From a virus, in the IMG/VR virus record IMGVR_UViG_3300015360_000151, positions 1 to 28,905 of that record: a stretch of 28,905 nucleotides of DNA; one strand, written 5' to 3'. Below the pieces are notes generated by a model. It saw nothing but the letters and a program-made list of their open reading frames with translations, was not told the DNA's origin and made no database searches. Positions 9,276 to 16,142 of this stretch are shown here, one piece after another. The stretch's first letter is position 1, and the number at the start of each line of letters is the position of its first letter. The position numbers and the translations under genes are program-made.

Positions 9276-10200
9276 TGCCCCCGGTGTCAGTAATTACCAT
9301 CTGGTCGGGTTGCTGATCGCGGTTGACCGAGGTTTCGTTGAGAAGACCGTTTTCAACTTCAAACAGTTTCATGCGCTCGCCGAATATAGGTTCTCCAGAC
9401 GTTCCGAGAAGGTCAATGGCGGCTAGTTCACACGCCAGCTCGCAATAATCCTCATCGAAACCAGGAACGTCGGTTGTGCCAACAAGTTTTTTAAAGAGAG
9501 GCACGTCCCAAATGCGAACGGCATAGGCTTGTGATGGCACCGGCTTAAAGATGACTTGGTTTCCAACCATCGCATAACCAAACTCAGGCAAATACCCCTC
9601 ACGCAGCGGGTAATAATTGCTGCCGTCATCGCTTGAAATGTTTAAATGCGGCACCTTGCGCCAATCGTTGTCAGACGTGGAACCAGATTGACGGTATTCA
9701 ATCCTGACTAATTTCATCATTTCAGGCGGCAGGTCATAGGCTTGCGTGCTTGCCACCGTGCTGAACCGTCCGCGCGAAATGGAGTGAGTGCCTGCGCCGG
9801 CTGATGTTATGTCAATGGCGGTACCGGAAAGCGATAATTCAAGGGTCGCTGCAAGCTTAATTGTCGTTGCCGTTACACGAATGGCGTAATACGTGGAAAG
9901 AGAAGTTAGGCCAGCCGCAACCGTAGTGCCAGCCGTGTAAACAACCGGGTCGCCAGATGCGTAGCTCCGCGCCACGGTGATAACGTCGGTCGCGGTATTG
10001 ATTGACGCGGCTGCGATATCCTCGGTGAACCCGATCTTGATGAATAGGTTTTCAAACTTCTGAGAAAGACGCCGATAGACGAACCGACACCCCTTATTGA
10101 TCGATAGATCAAGCTGGGCATCGGTAACAAAACCAGCGGCCGAAGACTCATCGGCCTTAAATCTGGTGCGTGTTCTCAGGTCTGAAAGCGACAGGCTCAC
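9256..10200 (-). CDS. Head-tail adaptor (connector) protein with inserted module
   Basis: 314 aa. It starts with GTG, overlapping the stop of the preceding gene (GTGA). The N terminus (SLSLSDLRTRTRFKADE) with TDAQLDLSINKGCRFVYRRL and the C-terminal block EDYCELACELAAIDLLGTSGE have the helical pattern of head-tail adaptors of podoviruses and siphoviruses (gp6/gp4-like). Residues about 67-142 (9775-10002) are a beta module with TDVITV, YYAIRV, TIKLAAT and GTAIDITSAGAGTHSI. This module also sits in the 701-aa tail-hub protein and probably explains why the protein is longer than simple adaptors. It should bind under the portal. Confidence 0.7.
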   Translation of the reverse strand: MSLSLSDLRTRTRFKADESSAAGFVTDAQLDLSINKGCRFVYRRLSQKFENLFIKIGFTEDIAAASINTATDVITVARSYASGDPVVYTAGTTVAAGLTSLSTYYAIRVTATTIKLAATLELSLSGTAIDITSAGAGTHSISRGRFSTVASTQAYDLPPEMMKLVRIEYRQSGSTSDNDWRKVPHLNISSDDGSNYYPLREGYLPEFGYAMVGNQVIFKPVPSQAYAVRIWDVPLFKKLVGTTDVPGFDEDYCELACELAAIDLLGTSGEPIFGERMKLFEVENGLLNETSVNRDQQPDQMVITDTGGNDRYGR

Positions 10201-10472
10201 ATTTCATCCGATTCGGCTGGTGCAGGGCCGGCGCCAGACATCAAACCCTTGCGCATGTTTAAGATCAGCTCTTTTTCTTGCGGGCTAACCATGAACTGCT
10301 CGTAACCCTCTTGTGGGTCGCCTTCCTCTTGTTCTGATTCGCCGCCGTCCTGCATTTCCTCTTGTGGCGCGCCCTCTTGCATCATGGGTTTACGTGGCTT
10401 AATGCTCATTGGCTTAGATTCTTTTACCAGCTGGTCAACGGCCTTTTTTCTCATCATAAATTTAGGGTTCAT
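10197..10472 (-). CDS. Small acidic Glu/Gln/Pro-rich protein, unknown
   Basis: 91 aa. AAAGGA lies five bases before the ATG. The first 30 residues are basic and Met-rich (MNPKFMMRKKAVDQLVKESK). The middle is very acidic and Gln/Gly-rich (QEEMQDGGESEQEEGDPQEG), and a short helix follows (KELILNMRKGLMSG). It is probably disordered. It is coupled to the adaptor gene. No function is suggested by the sequence. Confidence 0.65.
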   Translation of the reverse strand: MNPKFMMRKKAVDQLVKESKPMSIKPRKPMMQEGAPQEEMQDGGESEQEEGDPQEGYEQFMVSPQEKELILNMRKGLMSGAGPAPAESDEM

Positions 10473-10481
10473 ACGGTCCTT

Positions 10482-10946
10482 TCAGGTAATTTTTCTGAGG
10501 TTGTTTAAACTTTTGTGGACTTTATCGACGTAGGTCTGATTTTCGTACATGCCGCCCGGTGTTTTTCTCGCGCTGCCTTGGTTGTATGCGGAAATAACTT
10601 CTGATTCGTCGTTGTACTTTTCAAAAAGCTTTTTTAGTTTCGATACACCGTAGCGAATGCCTAGTTCTGAGTTGGTCAGGCGTGGAAGTTCGGCATCAAA
10701 ACCCAACTCCCGAGCAACGGACCCCATGACCTGCATAGGACCCCACGAGCAGGCTTGCAGCATTTGTTCTGTCTCAACCGTAATCATGAGTTTGTCCGCG
10801 TACTCTCTAACAAAGTAAAAGTAGCGCCATTTAGGTTCATAGCGCACGGCCCAAGGGTTCCATGAACTTTCAACCGCAGCAATCGCACGAGATAGGTCTG
10901 GATCAATGCCGACCGCTTTTGAAAGGCGAACTAGAATTTCATCCAT
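10482..10946 (-). CDS. Lytic transglycosylase, SLT / goose-lysozyme-like fold
   Basis: 154 aa. It carries the three marks of soluble lytic transglycosylase domains: AAVESSWNP with the catalytic Glu at residue 26, WGPMQVMG at about 68-75, and SAYNQGS at about 119-125. These enzymes cut peptidoglycan between MurNAc and GlcNAc, leaving 1,6-anhydro ends. No signal peptide or membrane segment is visible, so release would need a holin or delivery with the virion. It lies at the end of a run of small membrane proteins, which favours the endolysin role. A tail-borne wall-opening enzyme is the alternative, since it directly precedes the adaptor and tail genes. The start overlaps the stop of the lipoprotein gene by one base. 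Confidence 0.85.
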   Translation of the reverse strand: MDEILVRLSKAVGIDPDLSRAIAAVESSWNPWAVRYEPKWRYFYFVREYADKLMITVETEQMLQACSWGPMQVMGSVARELGFDAELPRLTNSELGIRYGVSKLKKLFEKYNDESEVISAYNQGSARKTPGGMYENQTYVDKVHKSLNNLRKIT

Positions 10947-11212
10947 CAGTCGCCCTTTCTTCGGTCATCAAGACCCCACTTAATCAGACGCTCGTAATCA
11001 ATCGACGGATGGCAGACCAGGTCGCCAATTTTTGGGTCTTTAAACTCAATGAAATAAAACGTTTCACCGTCGGCAGCCAAACACACGGCATGTTTGGTTT
11101 CGGCTACCGGCTGGCACCGTGCAAGATTAGGTATCGTGCGCTTTGGCCCATACGCATGGGCGCAGCCGCTAACGAGAGTGCCAAAGCTTAAGAGCATCAA
11201 TAGCTTGCTCAT
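10946..11212 (-). CDS. Small lipoprotein, possible outer-membrane spanin-like subunit
   Basis: 88 aa. It has a lipoprotein signal peptide: MSKLLMLLSFGTLVSGC, with the lipobox VSGC and acylated Cys at residue 17. The mature part is about 70 residues with two more Cys. Its start lies inside the 3' end of the 70-aa gene in another frame (44-bp overlap). Partially nested lipoprotein genes next to a lysis enzyme recall the Rz/Rz1 spanin arrangement, but the Pro-rich composition usual for Rz1 is missing. Another possibility is a surface-exclusion lipoprotein. Confidence 0.7.
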   Translation of the reverse strand: MSKLLMLLSFGTLVSGCAHAYGPKRTIPNLARCQPVAETKHAVCLAADGETFYFIEFKDPKIGDLVCHPSIDYERLIKWGLDDRRKGD

Positions 11213-11381
11213 CAGTCAGCGCCTTTCTGTGCGCGTCAACCGCGCCTTCGGTTTTTTCATTCTGCTCGCGGTAATGCTTCTCAGCCAACGCCGCTGCAAT
11301 GGTCTTAATCCAACCCTCGACCATGGCGCCGATCCTTGGAACAGCGATTACAGCTTGCAGTATGGCCAAAAAATATTGCAT
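11169..11381 (-). CDS. Small membrane/amphipathic protein in lysis cluster
   Basis: 70 aa. The ATG overlaps the stop of the 55-aa gene (TAATG). The first 35 residues are hydrophobic to amphipathic (MQYFLAILQAVIAVPRIGAM then WIKTIAAALAEKHY). A charged helical tail follows and ends DALKLWHSR. It overlaps the downstream lipoprotein gene by 44 bp. Together with that gene it could form a spanin-type pair, or it could be part of a holin set. The sequence does not decide. Confidence 0.6.
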   Translation of the reverse strand: MQYFLAILQAVIAVPRIGAMVEGWIKTIAAALAEKHYREQNEKTEGAVDAHRKALTDEQAIDALKLWHSR

Positions 11382-11548
11382 TACTTGAGGCTTAACTTTT
11401 TCAAGAAATCAACTGCGCCCTGCAATAACTTGTCTGGCTGTTCGCCAGGGATGAGCAGCGCAATCACCAATACCGCGCTTAGAAGACCAACGATTGACGA
11501 AATAATAATTGCGTAGTTTGCTATTACGTATGCGATAAATGCCGCCAT
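11381..11548 (-). CDS. 55-aa holin-like membrane protein
   Basis: The protein begins MAAFIAYVIANYAIIISS and has one or two hydrophobic segments (residues about 3-33, ending VLVIALLIPG). A short charged tail follows (VDFLKKLSLK). An AGGAG site lies six bases before the ATG, and the TAA overlaps the next ATG, so the gene is well supported despite its size. Small proteins of this shape next to a lytic enzyme are commonly holins or holin antagonists; that role is inferred from context. Confidence 0.65.
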   Translation of the reverse strand: MAAFIAYVIANYAIIISSIVGLLSAVLVIALLIPGEQPDKLLQGAVDFLKKLSLK

Positions 11549-11557
11549 TTTATTCTC

Positions 11558-11746
11558 CTATGTACTTTTTAAAATTACTTCTACAACCAACCCTGCCGCC
11601 CCGCCCGCTACCAATGCCATTCCAAGTAACTTATTTTTGAATGCCTGAATGTCTTGCAGCTCAAGGCGAAGCACTTTTATATCTTCACGGATGCGCGTTT
11701 CCATATCGCTTATGTAGCCCATAAGAAAACGCGTGTTCTCATCCAT
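11558..11746 (-). CDS. 62-aa XhlA-like protein (coiled coil plus C-terminal membrane segment)
   Basis: Residues 1-40 form a charged coiled coil (YISDMETRIREDIKVLRLEL). Residues about 41-58 are a membrane helix rich in Gly and Ala (LGMALVAGGAAGLVVEVIL). This shape matches small phage lysis-associated proteins such as XhlA, which partner with holins. AAGGGG lies seven bases upstream of the ATG. It stands directly upstream of the 55-aa holin-like gene in the same operon. The family assignment is by shape, not by a diagnostic motif. Confidence 0.65.
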   Translation of the reverse strand: MDENTRFLMGYISDMETRIREDIKVLRLELQDIQAFKNKLLGMALVAGGAAGLVVEVILKST

Positions 11747-11761
11747 GGTCGCACCCCTTTG

Positions 11762-11992
11762 TTATTTAGCAGCGCACTCCGCGATAACCTCCGCGTCGTT
11801 CTTCTGAGCGCCGCCGCTGTCATCCATGCACTTCTTGCCCTCTTTGGTGCCCGGCCCGTAGCATTTCAATACGCGCACCTTGTCCGAAGACTTCTTAGTG
11901 TCGTGGCAGGACACCATACTTTTATGACAAAGCTGAGTATCGACGGACCCGACACACAAAGTGATAATTAGATTCAAAATTTCCAAGCTCAT
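11762..11992 (-). CDS. Small cysteine-rich, possibly exported protein
   Basis: 76 aa. A GAGGAG site precedes the ATG by seven bases. The N terminus is a short hydrophobic stretch (LEILNLIITLCVGS). The remainder is polar with five further Cys (LCHKSMVSCHD, LKCYGPG, KKCMDDSG, AECAAK). Such spacing suggests disulfides and therefore a periplasmic or extracellular product. No family was recognised. It sits between the signal-peptide proteins and the lysis cluster. Confidence 0.6.
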   Translation of the reverse strand: MSLEILNLIITLCVGSVDTQLCHKSMVSCHDTKKSSDKVRVLKCYGPGTKEGKKCMDDSGGAQKNDAEVIAECAAK

Positions 11993-12002
11993 ATAATTCT
12001 CC

Positions 12003-12614
12003 TCAAGGTGAAGCGGTTACTTCGTAGATATCCGCACAGTATTCGTAAACCTGTCCGGCAGTTCCAGTCTGAATCCATGGGAAGCTGCTGGCAGGATATT
12101 GCTTCTTGTACGGCACATATACGCGCTGGGTGGCTGATCCAGTGTTAAAAGTCTGGTAGAGGTTCGCTGCTCCAGAGAAATACACGGGTCCTGTCGGCAC
12201 CGTAGCAGTGTTTAAACTCGCAGGCACGGTGGTCGAATACCCGAAAGACACGGTATGCGTATTGGCCGCGACTCCTGAAAGGGAGTAGTAGCCGCACATG
12301 AATGCGACTTTGCCCGATGAAACTTGGTAGAAGGAACCGCTCGTTCCCTGGCCTATCGAGTTAGCACCCTGCGGACCTTGAACCACACCGCTTAAGTAGT
12401 GGTTAGCGGTAGCGCCCCCTGTACCTGTCGAGAAACATACCGTCGCCGTGTGCGTCGTGAACGGGATGTTGCACTGAAGACCTTTTACTCCAGCTAAACC
12501 GCCGTCAAGATTTGAGTTACCGCCCATCCCGACGGTGTTTGCCGCCTGCGGAACATTGGACGCATGGGCGAATGTGCAAAGCAGTAATACTAAGAACGCA
12601 GTTTTATAGAACAT
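12003..12614 (-). CDS. Secreted beta-rich protein with signal peptide, unknown
   Basis: 203 aa. A Sec-type signal peptide is plain: MFYKTAFLVLLLCTFAHA, with probable cleavage after AHA. The mature part is Ser/Thr/Gly/Ala-rich and beta-like, with a Cys pair in LQCNIPFTTHTATVCFSTG and others at FMCGYYS and YEYCAD. The composition recalls phage fibre or adhesin domains, but the signal peptide implies export from the cell. GGAG lies eight bases before the ATG. The start overlaps the end of the next upstream gene, which also encodes a signal peptide. It could be a host-surface modifying protein made from the prophage. Confidence 0.7.
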   Translation of the reverse strand: MFYKTAFLVLLLCTFAHASNVPQAANTVGMGGNSNLDGGLAGVKGLQCNIPFTTHTATVCFSTGTGGATANHYLSGVVQGPQGANSIGQGTSGSFYQVSSGKVAFMCGYYSLSGVAANTHTVSFGYSTTVPASLNTATVPTGPVYFSGAANLYQTFNTGSATQRVYVPYKKQYPASSFPWIQTGTAGQVYEYCADIYEVTASP

Positions 12615-13218
12615 GCCAATTACTCCCGTCTGAAACGATTGTGATGGACACCAGAGGGTCCGTTATGTCTAGGGTAAGGTCGCCGTCTATGGTCTGTGAT
12701 CCGTTGGCGTCGACCGTTACGATGTTTGTGGTGGTGTCTGACTTCTTTAGATGGTGAACGACACCAGAATTTCCTACTGCGGTTTCCAGAGTAACCGTGA
12801 ACCCGCCCGCTACTGCGTTGCAGATAATGGCGTTGTCGGTGTTTACCAGTGTGGTATTGGCGGTTATTGTCGTTACCGAAAGCGAGCTGCCGGACGCTGG
12901 TGCCGTACTCTGCCAGGTCGTGCCGTTACTAGTCAGAATATTGCCGCTGGTGCTTGGAGCAACGAAAAGAGGCGTGCTAGTCCCGTTTCCAAGAACTACG
13001 CTGTTTAGAGTGAGCGTTCCCAGTCCAGTGCCGCCGCCAGCAACGGAATTTACTCCTAGTGAAATTAGAGTTCCGGTTCTGGTCCCCGCGAAGTTCGGAA
13101 ACCGAAACTTGAATGTTGTTGAGTCTGCGACCTCGCCGCTGATGCGCGATACTGTTGGTGGTAGGCCAGCCAAAGAAACCTGAGAAATCAACAGCAGTCC
13201 GACTACCAACCATCTCAT
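12604..13218 (-). CDS. Tail-fibre-repeat protein with signal peptide
   Basis: 204 aa from the ATG at 13218, which overlaps the stop of the fibre gene (ATGA). A longer in-frame reading would start inside that gene. The start gives a clean signal peptide, MRWLVVGLLLISQVSLAG. It is followed by the repeat common in phage tail fibres and some bacterial surface proteins: VAGGGTGLGTLTLNSVVLGN, FVAPSTSGNILTSNGTTWQS. The C-terminal half is beta-rich (TLVNTDNAIICNAVAGGFTV, VDANGSQTIDGDLTL) like fibre-tip domains. A fibre-like body plus an export signal is unusual for a virion protein. Confidence 0.75.
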   Translation of the reverse strand: MRWLVVGLLLISQVSLAGLPPTVSRISGEVADSTTFKFRFPNFAGTRTGTLISLGVNSVAGGGTGLGTLTLNSVVLGNGTSTPLFVAPSTSGNILTSNGTTWQSTAPASGSSLSVTTITANTTLVNTDNAIICNAVAGGFTVTLETAVGNSGVVHHLKKSDTTTNIVTVDANGSQTIDGDLTLDITDPLVSITIVSDGSNWHVL

Positions 13219-14129
13219 TGCAGCACCCAATTGATGTGTACTGTCTGAGTGCCGCTTACTGAAATCGCGCGGACGTTTGCGGCGCACGGGAAATATCCAG
13301 TGTCTTGTCCTGGTGCCAGCCCCTGCCCGGCTGAAGCGGTTGGGTCAACGCCTTGACGCCATCGAACGTTAGCCGTGTTGGCATCGTCGGCTTGGAGTGA
13401 AAAACCAACCGCGTTTGCAGGCGCGGTTAGTGTGATCACTGCACCAGCGCCTACTGCGGCATTTGTGGCCGCGTCACCAGTCGTATTGATGGGCGTCTTT
13501 GCTTGCAGCGCGGCGGTGGCGGCGCCCGCTGGCAAGGGTAACGATGCCGCCGAAACTGGCACCGCGCTAGCCCTAAGCTGCACGTCTGTTACCGGCCCTG
13601 ACACCGGAACGGCGGATTGATCGGAAGCCAGGACAACAGCCATGCTTGCGGCCATCGTCTTTTGACCAAGCGTTGCCGGAAGTTTCGCACTTGCGGCTGC
13701 TAGCGTGGTTTCAGTTGCCGCACCAGTTGGGAGCGATGAACTCAGCACGTCAATTTGAAGCTCACCGTTGGTGTCGGTGCGCAGTGCTTGGGTATTGCCT
13801 ACACCGTCAACGCCGCCGGCAACTTTCACTAACGCAGGCGCAGCGGCCCCATCAGCAGCAACGGCACTTTCAGTAAGTGAAGCCGCAACGCGAAGGTTAC
13901 CAGACGCATCAGTTGAAAGAGGAATATAGTCGCCATCGCCGGCCAAGGCTGCGCCCGCGTCATTCCGTACCGCTAGCGCCATCTGGCCCTGATCGCCTGA
14001 AACGTGCAGCGCGTCTTCGGTTTGTGTTCCGCCGCCGCCGCCAGCAACGAAAACGTCAAGCGCCTGCTTTGTTCCTACCGTTGTTCCGGTTACCGCTTTT
14101 TTTATACTGTTTAACCAAAGCATGTTCAT
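13215..14129 (-). CDS. Tail fibre / receptor-binding-type virion protein
   Basis: 304 aa, rich in Ala, Val, Gly and Thr, with short repeats such as LPTGAATETTLAAASAKLP and VVLASDQSAVPVS that are characteristic of phage structural and fibre proteins. The C-terminal 80 residues form a beta-sandwich-like domain (AVITLTAPANAVGFSLQADD, ANVRAISVSGTQTVHINWVL). No signal peptide. The ribosome site before the ATG at 14129 is weak; the ATG at codon 3 is an alternative start. It is coupled to the next gene by ATGA. It probably forms part of the adsorption apparatus or a capsid fibre. Confidence 0.7.
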   Translation of the reverse strand: MNMLWLNSIKKAVTGTTVGTKQALDVFVAGGGGGTQTEDALHVSGDQGQMALAVRNDAGAALAGDGDYIPLSTDASGNLRVAASLTESAVAADGAAAPALVKVAGGVDGVGNTQALRTDTNGELQIDVLSSSLPTGAATETTLAAASAKLPATLGQKTMAASMAVVLASDQSAVPVSGPVTDVQLRASAVPVSAASLPLPAGAATAALQAKTPINTTGDAATNAAVGAGAVITLTAPANAVGFSLQADDANTANVRWRQGVDPTASAGQGLAPGQDTGYFPCAANVRAISVSGTQTVHINWVLQ

Positions 14130-14199
14130 GTGAGTTGTCCGGTTTTATTTGATGAATTAATTTTGTGTCTCATGGTTTTTTGGCCTCAAAATTTTGAAA

Positions 14200-14406
14200 T
14201 TATTCTTCAGTTAAAATTATCCGATACGTTTGAATGGCAAACCCAGCGGGAAGGGCCTCGTCGTTCTTTTCAAAATTCAACCACTGACTTGTTCCTCTTA
14301 GCGTGTACGGTTTGAAAGTGTTTCCGCCGTAGTCCTCGCCATGACCACGGACCATGTCCACGCAGCCGTTTTCAACGGTGGTTCCAGCGGTGATCCCGTA
14401 GAACAT
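14200..14406 (-). CDS. Small protein of uncertain start, unknown
   Basis: 68 aa from the ATG at 14406. The reading frame stays protein-like upstream of that ATG (about 15-20 further residues including SAAGTLVGALQSRW), but no ATG, GTG or TTG occurs in this frame before it runs into the preceding gene. The true start may be a rarer codon, or the gene may be cut or frameshifted there. The visible part is Gly-rich and beta-like (FYGITAGTTVENG, TYRIILTEE). No family was recognised. Confidence 0.45.
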   Translation of the reverse strand: MFYGITAGTTVENGCVDMVRGHGEDYGGNTFKPYTLRGTSQWLNFEKNDEALPAGFAIQTYRIILTEE

Positions 14407-14447
14407 CCATCTGGATTGAAGCGCCCCGACAAGGGTCCCCGCCGCAC

Positions 14448-14825
14448 TTAGAACCTCCCGATCAAAAACCCAACCAGCGACGACGCTGCGCCAATGGCCA
14501 ACTCAATTTTGATGTGTCGGACGTTAACCAGTCTCTCAACTTCGACTTCTTTGACCTTCTCAACCTCAACAGTTCTGGGCGCCAGCTGGTGCTTTCTCAG
14601 TTCCGCATTTTCCCGATACTGCTCGTTCAAACGTTTAAGTAATTCCGGGTCATCAACTTTTACCTCGACAAACTTCTCAATAATCTTTTCCACTACTCGG
14701 GCAGGCTTTGATTTCTCAACGGCAAGTTCGGCAACGAGCAAATCAATCTTTCGATGGCTTTCCGGGCTATCGACGTAAATGATTTTTTCACCGATGATTT
14801 GCCCGGTTGGAACGAGCAGCTTCAT
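14448..14825 (-). CDS. Coiled-coil protein with C-terminal membrane anchor
   Basis: 125 aa. The middle is a long charged helix rich in Glu, Lys and Val (VVEKIIEKFVEVKVDDPELL, then VEVEKVKEVEVERLVN). The end is a membrane-like segment (IELAIGAASSLVGFLIGRF). The start overlaps the preceding stop (ATGA). It lies among capsid and fibre genes. The shape suggests a tail-anchored protein, but no function can be named. Confidence 0.65.
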   Translation of the reverse strand: MKLLVPTGQIIGEKIIYVDSPESHRKIDLLVAELAVEKSKPARVVEKIIEKFVEVKVDDPELLKRLNEQYRENAELRKHQLAPRTVEVEKVKEVEVERLVNVRHIKIELAIGAASSLVGFLIGRF

Positions 14826-15112
14826 TTAAACTCCGCAAAGCCAACGGCCTGGTCTACGCCGCTTGCAAGTTTGCCGAATATTTGACCCTGAAATAGCGTT
14901 CCGTCATTTTCACCGAACTGAACGGTTACGCTTGGCGGAACAAAAAAACCCGTCCCGACTACCGCATCCGTCCCGAAACCAAGCCAAAGCCCAACGGTGG
15001 CGTGCCCGCCAATGGCGATAGCCTTGCGGCTGGCATTGGCGGTCACGATTGAAGTAGACGTTGCAGAAGACATTGTCGCGGTCCCATGACCAACGAGCTT
15101 AATGACGCGCAT
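14822..15112 (-). CDS. Small beta-sandwich virion protein
   Basis: 96 aa. The pattern TANASRKAIAIGGHATVGLW, then GFFVPPSVTVQFGENDGTLF and a closing VDQAVGFAEFK is that of the small beta domains found at fibre tips or as capsid decoration in many phages. Starts and stops on both sides overlap with neighbours (TAATG and ATGA). The exact role is unknown. Confidence 0.6.
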   Translation of the reverse strand: MRVIKLVGHGTATMSSATSTSIVTANASRKAIAIGGHATVGLWLGFGTDAVVGTGFFVPPSVTVQFGENDGTLFQGQIFGKLASGVDQAVGFAEFK

Positions 15113-15597
15113 TAGTTGCTTACGTCTTTCACGGTGATTTCAAAGTAGAAACCAACGTTATCAGCTAAGATGCCGTCCTGAAGGTCAAGCGCGGTCAGGA
15201 TTTTTGCAGTGATCGCGGTCATTGCGTCGTCAATAGCGGCCTTTACAGCCGCATCGGTGTAGGTGTTGGCAGTTGAAAGGGTTGCAGCCGTTGCAGAAAG
15301 AGTAGCAGCCGCGCCGCCTACCTTGTAAACATTGAACACAACGCTTGATGCTTCAGTAACGGCGTCTACTTTAACTAGGTGACCCGTGGCATCAGTGGTC
15401 TGAAGTGGAGTTGCAACTGCGCAAAGAATCGAACGACCTGGCTTTGTGAGTGTAACGGTCACCTGCCCTGGGGCAGTGTCAGCGATGGTAAAACCTGCAC
15501 CAGCGCCGATGCTTGGTGTTCCGCCCGATACGTCAACGCGGCCCAAAATCTTGCGAACTCTGCGCTGTTTTTCAGCTTTGATTAATCCGGTAGGCAT
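15112..15597 (-). CDS. Virion structural protein, decoration-like (paralogue of the 122-aa protein)
   Basis: 161 aa. The first 25 residues are basic (IKAEKQRRVRKILGR). A beta domain follows with GGTPSIGAGAGF, APGQVTVTLTKPG and ASSVVFNVYKVGG, then Ala/Thr-rich helices and a closing beta strand (FYFEITVKDV). The core matches in order and spacing the protein encoded at 15716-16084 (GTPS, then a D-x-G/P-x-G-x-(V/L)-T-(V/L)-T strand, then a D-A block), suggesting paralogy. It follows a terminator, so it may be made at a lower level than the capsid protein. Confidence 0.6.
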   Translation of the reverse strand: MPTGLIKAEKQRRVRKILGRVDVSGGTPSIGAGAGFTIADTAPGQVTVTLTKPGRSILCAVATPLQTTDATGHLVKVDAVTEASSVVFNVYKVGGAAATLSATAATLSTANTYTDAAVKAAIDDAMTAITAKILTALDLQDGILADNVGFYFEITVKDVSN

Positions 15598-15647
15598 GTA
15601 TCCCTATCTTTCTTGATATGGGTGACCGATCTCGGCCACATGTGGTT

Positions 15648-15697
15648 AAAAAAGACGGCGCGCATGGAAAAACGGAGGTAAACCCACACGCGCCGTC
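15648..15697 (-). terminator. Rho-independent terminator with large loop
   Basis: On the minus strand a 9-bp perfect stem, GACGGCGCG pairing with CGCGCCGTC, closes a 26-nt loop and is followed by six T. It lies between the 122-aa decoration-like gene and the 161-aa gene, so it may lower expression of the genes downstream. The loop is longer than usual. Confidence 0.65.
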
Positions 15698-15715
15698 GCG
15701 CTATCGCTCAATCCC

Positions 15716-16084
15716 TTAAGCGATTACGTATTTTGCAATGAGCAGGTTCACAGAAACCGGGTCGGTTTCCGTTGCGCCGTCGGCACCGCTGTTGAATACG
15801 ATCTTTAGAACTGTCGTGGTAGCCGTGCCGTCGATATTGCACTCCAAAGAAAGAGTGTTTGCGTCGGCAACCGCGATCATGTGACCCAACACTTTCAACG
15901 GAACAAGCGATGCAGTATCGAAAGTCAGAGTCAAATCACCAGCGCCCTCATCGGTTAAAACGATACCTTCGTTTTCTGGGTTCCAACTTACTGATGGTGT
16001 ACCAGCAGCCCACGTAACCGTGATCGGGATCAGTTTCAAAACTTTGTTTGAGTAGCCTTCGGCCTGAATTGAATTATTTGGCAT
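15716..16084 (-). CDS. Capsid decoration-like protein
   Basis: 122 aa, almost entirely beta-like: KLIPITVTWAAGTPSVSW, AGDLTLTFDTASLVP, NTLSLECNIDGTATTTVL, VSVNLLIAKYVIA. AAGGA stands about ten bases before the ATG. It directly follows the major capsid gene and is flanked on both sides by terminator hairpins, which is typical for a highly expressed minor capsid or decoration protein. It resembles the 161-aa protein downstream. The role is inferred. Confidence 0.6.
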   Translation of the reverse strand: MPNNSIQAEGYSNKVLKLIPITVTWAAGTPSVSWNPENEGIVLTDEGAGDLTLTFDTASLVPLKVLGHMIAVADANTLSLECNIDGTATTTVLKIVFNSGADGATETDPVSVNLLIAKYVIA

Positions 16085-16101
16085 GTGATTTTTTCCTTAG
16101 T

Positions 16102-16135
16102 AAAAAGAGTGCGGCGGGCAGACTTCACCCGCCGC
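16102..16135 (-). terminator. Rho-independent terminator after the capsid gene
   Basis: On the minus strand GCGGCGGG pairs with CCCGCCGC over a 9-nt loop and is followed by ACTCTTTTT. It starts just after the stop of the major capsid gene. Partial read-through would set the ratio of capsid to downstream proteins. Confidence 0.75.
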
Positions 16136-16142
16136 TAATGAT

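Noticed and set aside
11094-11516. 140-aa plus-strand ORF
   Set aside because: It is antisense to three small coupled genes of the lysis cluster, which have ribosome sites and exact overlaps.
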